Shown here: positions 1-10,800 of the stretch, in pieces
Numbering within the stretch: position 1 is the first letter of the stretch
Layout of the letters: each line of letters starts with the position of its first letter
Source: Cavia porcellus
Lineage: Eukaryota; Chordata; Mammalia; Rodentia; Caviidae
NCBI RefSeq assembly: GCF_034190915.1
Contig: NW_026947484.1
Location: 74,727,482 to 74,791,481 of the forward strand
DNA: 64,000 nt
Direction: 5' to 3'
The notes under the pieces: generated by a model
What the model saw: the letters and a program-made list of their open reading frames with translations, nothing else
Databases searched by the model: none
Told to the model about the DNA's origin: nothing
Translations under genes and position numbers: made by a program

Positions 1-616
1 TCCATCAAACTCTAAGATTCTCAGGAGGGCCCTGGCTGTCTCTCACTGTTGAACCTCCAGGAGTATTCATCAAAATTTGTGAAATAAACAAAACTGCTTG
101 GATTCACGTTCTCTCAGGGATATTTATCCTTCTCCTACAAACCTAATACATCATCCTTTTCACTGGCTTTTTTACATACAGGTGATATGGGGGACTTAAT
201 GGAAAGTAATGTGCCTGATATCAATTATGGAGTTACTCTTTACATTCCTTCCTAAAACTCAGACTACCCATCTCTACAAACATACTGCGACTTAAAAGTA
301 TAATTCAATGTCTAACAAAATTCATTTGCTAAGGATAATTTTAGCCTGATGTTAACTTTGATAGATCTCCAAGGTGGCTTAAAATTTAGATATAGTAAGA
401 AACTGGGAAATATAAGGTATATATAGATTTTTTATTTCTGAATTGAAAAATTGACTTCATTTATTTTGTGATAGGAAGAAACAGGGCAAAGGAAAATGAT
501 ATTTTAGGACTAAATATAACATCAATTAGTAACAAAATGCTTTTATGTTACCAGTATCCTTATTTCTCTATCTTCATGAACATTAGCATAAGCTTGCCAC
601 TTAAAGTCATTTTGAA

Positions 617-703
617 GGGGCTGGGAATATAGCTCAGTGGCATAGGTGCCCACGTGGCAAACACAAGGTCCTGAGTTTGATTCTTAGTACCAAAAAAAAA
701 AAA
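617..703 (+). mobile_element. ID SINE (tRNA-Ala-derived), diverged
   Basis: Starts GGGGCTGGGAATATAGCTCA, keeps the tRNA-like A box (TAGCTCAGTGGC) and a decayed B box (GAGTTTGATTC), and ends in GTACC plus an A run. It is more diverged than the copy at 38089, so it is an older insertion. Confidence 0.85.
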
Positions 704-1294
704 GTTATCTTCATTATTATCACTTTGATAACTACCTGTCAGTTGAGAAAAAAGCTTATGCTTTAACTAGGAGATAATCGTAAGTGCAGTAGAATGTTTT
801 TAGAAGTCTGTCATATTCGAAGCACCTCAGGAGTGGTGCTTTTGGAAGGTGACTGAATCCTGAGGTTGATACAGCTTAGTCTTAGTTTACTATGGTGTTG
901 TAATGACTAATAAGACGGCTTTATTCATTCATAGAAATAACTTCCATAGTACTGTACAATTTAGAGATGCTATCACATATATTTTCTTATTTTTATCCCA
1001 ACAGCTATAATAAAGTGTTAGTGATGTCAATTAGGCACAACAATAATAGGTGGCAGTACCTTTCTTGTAGTTGTGATTTTTTAAACAGTTTTTAAATATG
1101 GATTCTAGTATTTGGAGGAAATACACCAACTCACCACAACAAAGGATATACAAATATCCCAATATTGAGTGTACATGTTTTAAAATAAAATATGTATTTA
1201 TTGATTTCTATTCTTTATCTCAGAATCTTTAGAAAAACTATAAAGATGGACATCATTCTGGTTGACTTTTAAGAATTCGTAAAATGACATTATG

Positions 1295-2183
1295 ATGGTT
1301 TAGCTCAAAAATGTCTCCCAAAGTCCTCATGTCCTCAGGAGGGGTGCTTTTAGAAGATGACTGAGTTCTAGGGTCAATACGGCTGACTGGCTGTGAGGTG
1401 TAACATGGCCACGGATGTCTCCTTGGCCTGACCTTGGCTTCCTGGGTTCTTACTCTCACTTAGGTGAAGGATGCATGAGTGGAGCCAGGCTGACTTAAAA
1501 ACTAAAGATCCCTCTGACGCAGAACGAGGCACTCAGAGGAGAGTAGTGTGACGCAGAGGTTTACTTATAATATTGGGAAGGTGGAGGGCTCCAAAGGGAG
1601 CTTCTCAGGGTGGTGTCCTTGCTCTGCCCATTTTTATGGGGCTTTAAGCTAATCAGGGTCTTAGCCCTTGTTACTGGGATGAACTTGTTGCTAGGGTGGG
1701 CTAAAGTTTATGGAGTTAGGGGGTCTCCAGTGTATGAAAGTGGGTCTTTAAGAATAACTGTTCTATACCTGTAAAGGTCTCACCTGTGGGCTACTTGGGA
1801 ATTGGGATACACAAGGCAACCTGCACTAGGAGGGACAGTGTCCCTGCAGAGGCAGTGTCCAAACCAGACAGCCCTGAAACACAAAGCTGCTTGTAAACTA
1901 CCTGCTGCCCAGAGCCCCACAGAGCCTGCATTTTCTAACTTCTGAAAAAGGCTTAATGTTCTCCAGGGGTCCCTTCTGACCCTGTAGAAGTAAGGTCCGG
2001 TGGAAAGAGCCGATTCCAGGAGGGCTGCACTCAGAAAGGTCCATCTCCCTTCCCCGCTCCTCCCTTAACCCTTCTGCTTCCTGGCCTCCATGACCTGAGC
2101 AGCTCTCCTCCACCCAGCCCTTCCACCGAGCCATCTCTGTGATTAAGCCTGTCAAACGTGGACTGAGACTGTGAAATTCTCAG
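1295..2183. repeat. Unidentified interspersed-repeat-like block, possibly an LTR remnant
   Basis: This block is GC-richer than its surroundings, with CTTCTCAGGG, GCTCTGCCC and GGGTCTCC-rich stretches that resemble solo LTR sequence. It is bracketed by a shared AATGACATTA (1283-1292 and 2184-2193). No internal retroviral coding sequence is present. I cannot assign it to a named family. Confidence 0.3.
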
Positions 2184-2574
2184 AATGACATTACTGAATA
2201 GAGAAATCAGCTTGTTTTTGTAATGATACCACATGAACACAAGAACAAATTTATTACTTTTTAAATTGCTTCTTGTATAACATTATCAGAAGGTAAACAG
2301 TAAATAAAAATGTGGTACATAAAGAGCACATAATGGTGACATAAGTAGAATAATAGTGAAGACAGATTATAAGATCATCTCCATGTCACAAGGGTCATTA
2401 AAATCACCTTGATATCTTCCTTATTTCTAGGATTCTCAACTTACACATATGGTTTTTCATTGTAGAGTAGAACATTCTGGAAAGTGTAATGTGGGGACTC
2501 TGGGAATATATAAGGCCAACTGTCTATTCTTCCAGTTGTAATGAAATTTATATTTTACCTTATAACCGGCCATT

Positions 2575-2675
2575 AATATCTATTAATAAATATTTATAAT
2601 TTTATATTAAATATAGATATTAAAATATTTATGATTTTATTAATAAATATTAATAAATGTTTATGATATATAATG
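2575..2675. repeat. AT-rich low-complexity sequence
   Basis: Almost only A and T, with irregular repetition of ATTAATAAATATT and TTTATGATT motifs. No function can be assigned. Confidence 0.7.
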
Positions 2676-3470
2676 AATGCAGTTATCATGGAGAGCTGCT
2701 ACTATACATACTACACCTGTCGTTTTTATTTTCCATTCCCTTTTCCTTCCTCCTCATCCCCCTTCAGTTTTAGAACGCTCTTGCTGTCTGCAAAAGCATA
2801 CTTTCTTACCTATCTTTTATTTTCTCTTTAAATTATACCTTGGGCTTCTCATTTTAAGAGAAACCATGTGATATTTAACTTATATCTGATATCAATTAGC
2901 ATTAGGGTTTCAATATGTATATATCATTATTGTAAAATGTGCTTTGTTCATCCTTGAAGTTTTTTGACAAAATTACTCTAAATTTTTCATACCTGTGCTT
3001 ATACATACTATTATGAAGGGTCCATAAATTTCATTTAACTGTTTTAGATCTCAGTTCTTATCTGTCAAATTAAGTTGGATAGGTTCTAACATACCTCAGT
3101 AGTAAAAAAAAACTTGAGTTTCATATGCACATCCTTAATTAAAACAATTTTTGAACACTTAGAATAACCACAGGACATATAATCCACACTTCTCAAATGC
3201 TACAGAGAGGGTGTGCATGTATGTATGTGGGGGAGTATAGACAGAACCATATGAGGAAATTAACTTTCTGGAAACCAATTTTTCTTGAAGATTTGAGAAC
3301 CAAGTTTGTGTTCTTCCTGTTAAGTACAAATAGTAGAATGAAATACAAAATTCTCACTCAATTTTAAAATTAAGTCGGGAGGGACATATTTCTGTAGGTG
3401 CTGTCTTGAACTCCTCTGCCCAAAGTCAGTATCTAATTCTTGCTGCTCTTAGGAAAACACACAAGTTGTT

Positions 3471-3622
3471 TTGTTTTGTTTTGTCTTTTTGAGACAGGAT
3501 TTCACTATGCACTTCAGGCTGGTCTTGAACTCACTTCGTAGGCTGGCCTCAAATTCTCAGCAATCCTCCTGTCTCTGCCTCCTAAGCACTAGGACTACAG
3601 GCGTGTGCCACCACATCCAGCC
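3471..3622 (-). mobile_element. B1 SINE, reverse orientation
   Basis: Read on + it begins with a TTTTG run and GAGACAGGATTTCACTATG, passes GGCTGGTCTTGAACTCAC and GGCTGGCCTCAAATTC (the internal duplication typical of B1), and ends GGACTACAGGCGTGTGCCACC. This is a full-length 7SL-derived monomer. Confidence 0.9.
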
Positions 3623-3944
3623 TCACAAGATTTTGATTAAGAGATTAAGACCAGCAGTTAAAGCAAACTTGTCGTTGGTATCTACATTCCAGAACTTCTC
3701 ATAGGGTAAGGTTTGATTTCAGTTCTTAAATCTGCCCCATCTTGCTTCTGCAGGTTTGTGAAATGTTTTTTTCTTTTAAAACCATAAGATCAATATCCAA
3801 TTTTCAACAACGTACTCAAAGGGAGTAACAGTACAGTTGATTTGTATTTCTCATTTCTATTTCTCAACTTGCTTTACACCCCATGGGAGTTTACTTTCAC
3901 AATTATATACCCTTTGAATATCACACACAACCGTGTTTTTAAAA

Positions 3945-4088
3945 GACTTTTTGTTGACAGAATCTTGTAATGCAGTTCAGGCTGGCCTTCAGCTCACCGT
4001 GTAGCCCAGGTTGACCTGGAATTCCTGAGACATTCCTGCCTCAGCCTCTCCATTGCTGGGATTACAGGCATGCACCACCACCTCTAGC
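3945..4088 (-). mobile_element. B1 SINE, reverse orientation
   Basis: Shows CAGGCTGGCCTTCAGCTCAC, TGCCTCAGCCTCTCC and GGGATTACAGGCATGCACCA, diagnostic of a reverse B1. The 5' part (GTTGACAGAATCTTG) is degenerate. Confidence 0.88.
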
Positions 4089-4676
4089 AAGCAGTTTTAA
4101 AAGCAATTTTTCAAGTGTTGAAGAAAAAAAGAACTGAACCAAGGGCAGAGTTTTCTATCACAAAACGGGCAAAAGAAACCTTACATGAATTTTGAACAAC
4201 GGAATTCCAACACCTGAATGGATTAGCGTACTCATTTATTTTCTACAAATATTATTTGTAGCAGGACAAAAAGTTTGAATACAAAAGATCACTCCGTACA
4301 GAAGCCTAAAAAATATTTTTACTCCTTCAATCCAGAGGACAAATATTTCCTTTTTTTCCTTTTAATGTCTTCGACTTAAAAATTATTTTGAAAGGGCTGC
4401 TTTTCACAGGTCCCCGCCGGCACGCAGGTGTAGAACTAAGTGCCCGCACGTGCGAGCCGGGCACTGGCTGAGCCCGGGCTGGAGAGGACCCGCACCGCGG
4501 GACCGGCCCGCAACGGCCTTCTGCCCTCGGCTTCCAGCGGACCAGAACTTTCCATCAGCGGCCTCCGCAGCTGCCAACGAGCGCTAGAGCTCCTCGACCG
4601 CCTAGCAACCCGGCCGACCAACCCGGCCGACCAGCCCCGCCGGGTGGGCGCCACGCTCCGGCGCCCGCCGGCTGAC

Positions 4677-4684
4677 CCGGAAGT
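4677..4684 (+). promoter_or_regulatory. ETS-family site CCGGAAGT
   Basis: A perfect GABPA/ETS core about 120 bp upstream of the PTAR1 start codon, inside the CpG island. Sites of this kind are frequent at TATA-less housekeeping promoters. Binding is inferred from the motif only. Confidence 0.5.
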
Positions 4685-4800
4685 GCTCCGAGGCTCCGGC
4701 GGCGCGCAGAAGCAGGCGCGCACGCGCACACGCGCGCGCACTCCCGCCGGCGGCTCGGCTTTCCCGGAGGCGCGCTCCAGCCGGCGCGGCCGCCGCCAAC

Positions 4801-4886
4801 ATGGCTGAGACCAGCGAGGAGGTGGCGGTGCTGGTGCAGCGGGTAGTGAAGGACATCACCAATGCCTTCCGGAGGAACCCGCACAT
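4801..4886 (+). CDS. PTAR1: PTAR1 coding exon 1
   Basis: Encodes MAETSEEVAVLVQRVVKD and on to NPH plus two bases of an Ile codon. The ATG is the first in-frame Met in a GC-rich leader with Kozak context GCCGCCAACATGG. The exon ends CACAT before the donor GTGAGT at 4887. It lies inside the CpG island, as expected for a first exon of a broadly expressed gene. Confidence 0.95.
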
Positions 4887-7800
4887 GTGAGTCCTCCGTC
4901 CCCGGGGTCGTCGGCGTGGGGCGGGCCGGGCACTGAGGGCGCGGAGCTGGGCGGCGGGCGGACCCTGGCCGCCGGCCGGGAGCCCTTCGGGAGCGGAGCG
5001 CGGGCGGGCGGACCTTTGTGGGCGCCCCGGGGCTGCCTCTCCGTCCCCGGGACGCGCGGGCCGACGCGAATCTGGAAGTGACCTCGGAAATACAAACGGA
5101 GCGACTTCGTGTCCCTGTCCTCCCCCACCCTCTCCCAGGAGTTCACGAAACTCGAACCACTTCACCCGTGGATCCTTAGCCCGAGTGCGTTTAGGGACTG
5201 CCGCGCACAGCGGAGTGGACTGTCTGTGGTTGTAAACACAACTCTTTTTGAGATGCATCCTGGGCGTCGCTAAGAGCGGTTACCGATCGTCTTCAGGAGC
5301 AGAAACAAAACCCCAAACCTTCAGCTTACTAACTAAAGGCACCCCGAAGCTGCTTTCGACTGTTGCCTCACTTGTCATTAGCTTGTAAAGTGACTCCGAT
5401 AAAACCCTGTGCTTTGGATGTAAACAGCATTCTCAGGACTGTAAGCTCTGTAGCGGAGTGCGCAGGGAACAAGGCCGAGGAAACTTGGATACTTTTTAGC
5501 CTAAGCTGATTCATAGTTACAAGGAAGCGGACGGACACATTTTATCCCCGCGCTGCTGCCCCCTTTATCTGGCCACTAGAGAAGTGAAGGCACATCTCTG
5601 CCGCCTTCATGTCTCTTTTGCCTGGATTAGTCTGTGAAGAAAACACGATATTGTACACTTTCTGACACTTTCCCTTTATTTGATAAGTGAAAAGGAGTGT
5701 AGGAGTTATCTACAGTGTTGTAAGGAAAAAGCAAGAGTGTAGCTAGCGTCTTCCCATAGCTCTTCCTCCCTGGGGAGAGAAGCTCGAATCCACTTTCTTT
5801 TGCATTATTTTTCCTTGGCTCGTGGGGTTTATCCTTTAAACTGGAGCACATGAATTATTCTTTTTAAGTATTCCAACCCCTTCAGCTTTTTTTTTTTTTT
5901 TTTTTTTTGTATGAAAGAAGTGGCAAGCCTGAGTAAAATGTTCTTTTCCATCAAGGTGATGCTTGTAAGAGAATTAAGCCGTCAGATGCCTTGCTCCCTT
6001 GTGGTGTGCAGTGGGAGACATGTAACTGAGCTTCATTAAAAACCAAACACTGCTGACCTCAAAACACACCTGCCGCCTCCGAGGGCGTCCTCTTCCTTTC
6101 CGCTTAGGACCGCTGCCTTTTGCAAAGTGAATGTTTGGAAGTGATTTCCTGGCAGTAACCCTGGTGGTTGCTGGGCCTTCTAAAGAATGCTTTGATGCCT
6201 TGTTCTATGTCAGCCTCTCAATATAAAAAACATCCTCAAAAAAAGAAGTTGGGAAAATGAAGGGCCCTTTTTCTGATCATTGGCATTACTTTTCTGGAAG
6301 AAATACAGTAATCGCTTTAGTTTCTCTTCTTTGAGATAGATTAAAGGAGTATCATATTCTAAAAAACGGCAGGTGTTAATTGGTTTGTAGGTTGAAACTT
6401 GTCTCGGTTCTTCTGGATCACATCAGAACTCATAAAAGACTTCAATGTTCCTTTGTATTTTTACTGTGAAGTATTATTAACATTCTCCATTAATACATAA
6501 TTTATAATAAGCATTTGGATCACTCAAAATTTAAAAGTGCAAGATAAAATTGGGCATTTGTAGTTTGAAATAATGTATTTTAAGCCTTTAATTCATGATT
6601 TAGTATTAGTTAAAATCTATATTTTAGTACCTATTCCTTTCACTAGAAAACCTTCAATAATTTATTATACATAGTTTAAAATGTCTTATAATAGCATTTT
6701 CAGAAAAGCTTTGTTTACCTTTAAAGTTAGTATCTAATTACAGTGTTAAATTTTTAAAAAAATTTTTACCTTTAAAGTTAATATCTAATTACAGTGTTAA
6801 AATTTTTAAAAAATTTTTCCTATTTTTTCCAAACATGAAGTAGGTGGTAAGTTTTTCAACCTCTGTTTTATTAAATATATTGATTTTGCATGGAAATATC
6901 TAGCCTAAAGCAGCCCTCGATGCTTTGAAACATGGTATTTACTGCTGTCAGATCTGGATAGGTTACCCTTTTTCAACCTCAGACTCCTCTTGATCTTCTA
7001 AGGTTGATGAGAACACAGGAAAATCACATCCACAGCTGTAGTTGCCCCTTGGTGCAGTTTCAGACTGCAAAATGCCATACAAAACAGAAGAACATGTGGA
7101 GCCCCATACAGTTGACTATTGGAGAATCCTACTGACCTGGGGATGGGCATTATTACCTTAGTGTACAGATCCTGTGTTATATGGAAGACAACCATTTGCA
7201 GTGTAATTAGGGCCGTGTTAAAGTTCTTTTACACCACAAGTTGTACTTTATTTTTTGTTTTACTTTATTGAATGTTTTGTTTATTAAATATTTAATTGCT
7301 CTTTTGAGTTGCTAAAACTGTATAGGATAGGAACTTCACTGTATAGGATAGGAAGAAATATAAAATACTTCTTGTATTGATAATATAGCACAGTTCTAGA
7401 ACATTTCCAACATCAGAGAAACAGTCTGAAATTTCTGTGATGTTGGAAACGTTCTAGAACTGTGCTGTATTATCCAGTGTACATGTTAAGCACTCAAAAT
7501 GTACTAATGTGAATGAGGAACTGAATTTTTAATTCATCTATATATAATGGTCCTGTATGCCTAGTGACTAGTAGATTTCATGGTTTCCATCTAGATAGAG
7601 GCCTAAAACCTACCTGCATGAACAGTAAATTAATTCTGCAAAGCAGGTTAGGGTAAGGGTTGTATCGGCAGTATGGTGAGCACTTGGCTTTGAGTCCCTT
7701 AGGAGTAGAGAGGAGGCTGGGTAAATCTGGGTCAGGACTCTTAAGAGGTCCTGCATGTCAGTGGGAACCAAAGACCTCCACTGGGAACAGGGAATTGATC

Positions 7801-10800
7801 CAAGTAGCAAAATGTGATTTAGAGGATGCTGTAGAACAGATTATGGAAGTTCTTAACCCTTTGGCCTAATTTCTTTTATGCTTATATATTTAATAAAAAA
7901 AAGTCACATCACGATAACGTGATACTACCCTCTGAATACTTTATATAGAGCTAGGATCTGGGAATAATTGGTAAACAGAATAGACATGGTCCTTATCCTT
8001 ATTGGAACGTTAAAGAACTCAATACACAGATTGAGAAGAGACAAAAAGGGTAAGAAAGGTATTTTGGAAAAAGTAATAACAAGAAAGTCTTACTTAGTTT
8101 GAAGCGCAAGACAGTTTTTCTGAGAAAATAGCATTTAAATTGAGACGAGAAATGAATAGTTGGCTTAGGGGAAATACACCTTCAAAGCAGTATGGATAGG
8201 CAGTAATGAAAAATTTTGAGTAAGGGAATGATAATAGATGGTAGTTTTAGTTTGCCTGCAGATTGAATTAAAGAATAGGAGGTCACAGAGTCTAATAATC
8301 TTCTTACATTTGAGTTTTATTTACTTGTATTTGAACAGTGGTACAGTTGTGGAAGTTTGGATTCACAGTTTGAAAGACCTGTATTTGAGTTCTTACTTAC
8401 CCTTTCACTTACTAACTGGATAGTCAGTATTCATGTACTGTGACTTCTGAATTTCCTCTGGAAACCAAGGCACTCAGCAATGTTTCATGCTGTGTAGGAT
8501 CTTTGGTGAATTTACTAGCTGCTTTGAGCAACCTAAAAAGTAACCTAAGACATAAGAAATAAGCTTTTTGGTATCTCTTAGAGGGTTGGGATTTCAGGTG
8601 CCCCAAACATTGATGTCTTAAAAATCTTACAGTGTTGATAATTTGGGTAGTACTTTCTTGAGCACCTCCATAAATATCAGGAATCTTAAATGACCAGAAA
8701 CCTAACTATAACACAGTGGTCAAAGGATCCTCAATCCCTCACAAAATAATTTGTAAGAGGAAATAACTAGAAATGTATTTGGTATTTATAGCACATTCAT
8801 TATAGCCATTAAGAGTAATTATGTAAGAAAATGTCTGAATGGCTGAGTTTTGTAAAGAGAAAAGATTACATTCAGTGCAATCCTACTTTTTAAAGATACT
8901 TATGAGAAAAGGGCAGATACCCAGATACTAACAGAAGTGAATAATGGCTTTTAGTTTGTGTTTTTCCAGTTTTCTGCCTTTTTTTTTTTTTTTTTTTTTT
9001 TTTGAGAGTGAGGTTAGAATTTAAACTGCCAAAAACCGAGAAGGAATTGCTTTAAATGCTATTTTGCTCTCCAATCTAATGTCTAGGGTTTTAGGATAAA
9101 TATTAGGAGACCCAGATTCTTAATTCAGCTAGCAATATCCTTTTAGGTCATCCCTTTAGTCACGTTGGACCTCGGTTTCCTCATCTGGTAAAGTGAAAAT
9201 CTGGAGAAAGGAGGTCTGAAATTCTGTTCAGATTTATCTGCTAGGCATGGCTGCACACGCCAGCACTCAGGAGACCGAGGCAGGAGGAACACATGAGTTC
9301 AGAGCCAGCCTGCACTGACTACTTAGACCCTGTCTCAAAAAAGTCAAATCAAATCCAGTCTGAAAAAATGGACTATGACCTAAGAGCACAGGCATAAAAG
9401 GCTAAAATTAAATACATTGTTATTTGGAAACTTTCTGATCTAATTATTTTTATAAAGTAAATACTGCATATATTGGGGAAGAGCAGACCACTGTTCTGTT
9501 TGTTTTGATCTTTTCTTTTGTCTTTCAGAGACATGGTTTCTCTGTGTAGCCCAAGCTGACCTCGAACTGGCAGTCATTCTTCTGCCTCAGCCTCCTGAGT
9601 GCTGGGATTACAGGCGTGCACCACCACGCCCAGGTTAAACCACTATTTTTTAGGGTCTGTAACTTGACAAAGGCTTAACATTCACTGCTTCAGCTTCGCA
9701 TTATGATCTATTAACCAGGGAGCTTCCCTGGCTGACCTACAGTATCTTAAAGGAAGTGTTTGCTTTTCATGAGAAGCCTGGAAGGTATTCCTGTTTTAGA
9801 TGAGGGTCCTGATGGCAAGCGACTTAAATTCACATTGACTGGTAAAAGAGAGACTGATTACATTCCTGTGTTTCTTTGTACATTTTACTACTACTCTTTT
9901 CATGTGTTTTTGGTTTTTTTTTTCCTAACACTTGACATTCTTTGTTATAACTGTTTTCATTTTTCCAGCATACACATAACTGCTGAGTTTCTCTCATAAA
10001 ATTTGAAAGATGGATAAGTCTATCCCATTCCTTTACTGAAGGTATAGTGGAGTGCCACCTTCTTGTAAATAAAGAAACCAAGACTGTAGAGGCCAAAGTG
10101 GCATTATATACATTCCATGTTGTTTTCAGTACAGTTGTTTCAAGAAAATCAGAGGTAATGTTCTTTTGTCAGGTGAAGAAGTGACAATCTTTGAAACTAG
10201 TTTGAATATTATTACTGAAGTAATAGAATAATCAGTTTTTCTATAAGTAGTTATTGAGCGCCTGCTGTCTCCAATGCATTTTTGTTTCTAGAAGGGTTTC
10301 TTAAAAGGGTAGTATATTTTTTAATTGTGCAGATGGTTTTGTCATGTAATTTAGGTACCAAATTAGTAGTTGGGCATTTTATTTCTGGTACAACTAATGC
10401 TTTTACATTGTGAATTTAATTTAAAAGAGACTATGCTTGGTAGCCAGGATTCTTTTATTCTTGTTACTGTAACATTTATACTTTTGGCTTTTGCAGTTCT
10501 TTGGAGTGTTATAAGTGGTTATTAGATGTCAGAAGAAAGAATTTCCTGAAAAATTAAGTTGAGAATTTTTTCTTGAGTTCTTGTTTTTTGTTTTTTTGTT
10601 TTGTTTTGTTTTTTGATGTTCTGCTTTATGTAGTAAAACCAGTACATCAGAAAATACATTAGTGTGGTATTCCAGTGTTTACCAGATTGCCATCCATTAG
10701 TTTGTATCCTAGATGTAACTGGTTACTTTAATAGTGAGTCTGATTTACTTCAAGGTTAATGTCACCAAATAGAAATGGAAACACATGTTTTTAAATACGG

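Larger units (their letters stand above)
1..4399. other. Intergenic sequence upstream of PTAR1
   Basis: AT-rich DNA without a credible coding exon. It contains one ID SINE (617-703), two reverse B1 SINEs (about 3471-3622 and 3945-4088), an AT-only low-complexity stretch (about 2575-2675) and a GC-richer block (about 1295-2180) that looks like an unidentified interspersed repeat. Open frames here are short and match no family I know. Confidence 0.7.
4400..5080. promoter_or_regulatory. PTAR1: CpG island promoter of PTAR1
   Basis: This is the only long stretch within the gene and its upstream flank that is dense in CG dinucleotides; it begins about 400 bp before the ATG and runs into intron 1. 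No TATA box is evident. An ETS-type CCGGAAGT lies at 4677-4684. NRF1-like alternating GCGCACGCGC sequence lies around 4715-4740. A YY1-like CAACATGGCTG overlaps the initiator codon at 4798-4808. A tandem AACCCGGCCGACC sits at about 4607-4635. Together these suit a TATA-less promoter with dispersed transcription starts. Confidence 0.85.

Noticed and set aside
2677..2871. 64-residue frame upstream of PTAR1
   Set aside because: Short, with no Kozak context or family match; chance frame.
4440..4808. 122-residue + frame overlapping the PTAR1 start
   Set aside because: Composition reflects the CpG island; it is out of frame with PTAR1 and has no family resemblance.
4602..5258. 218-residue minus-strand open frame across the CpG island
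   Set aside because: GC-rich, Ala/Pro/Arg-heavy translation antisense to PTAR1 exon 1 with no known domain. Such frames arise by chance in CpG islands.
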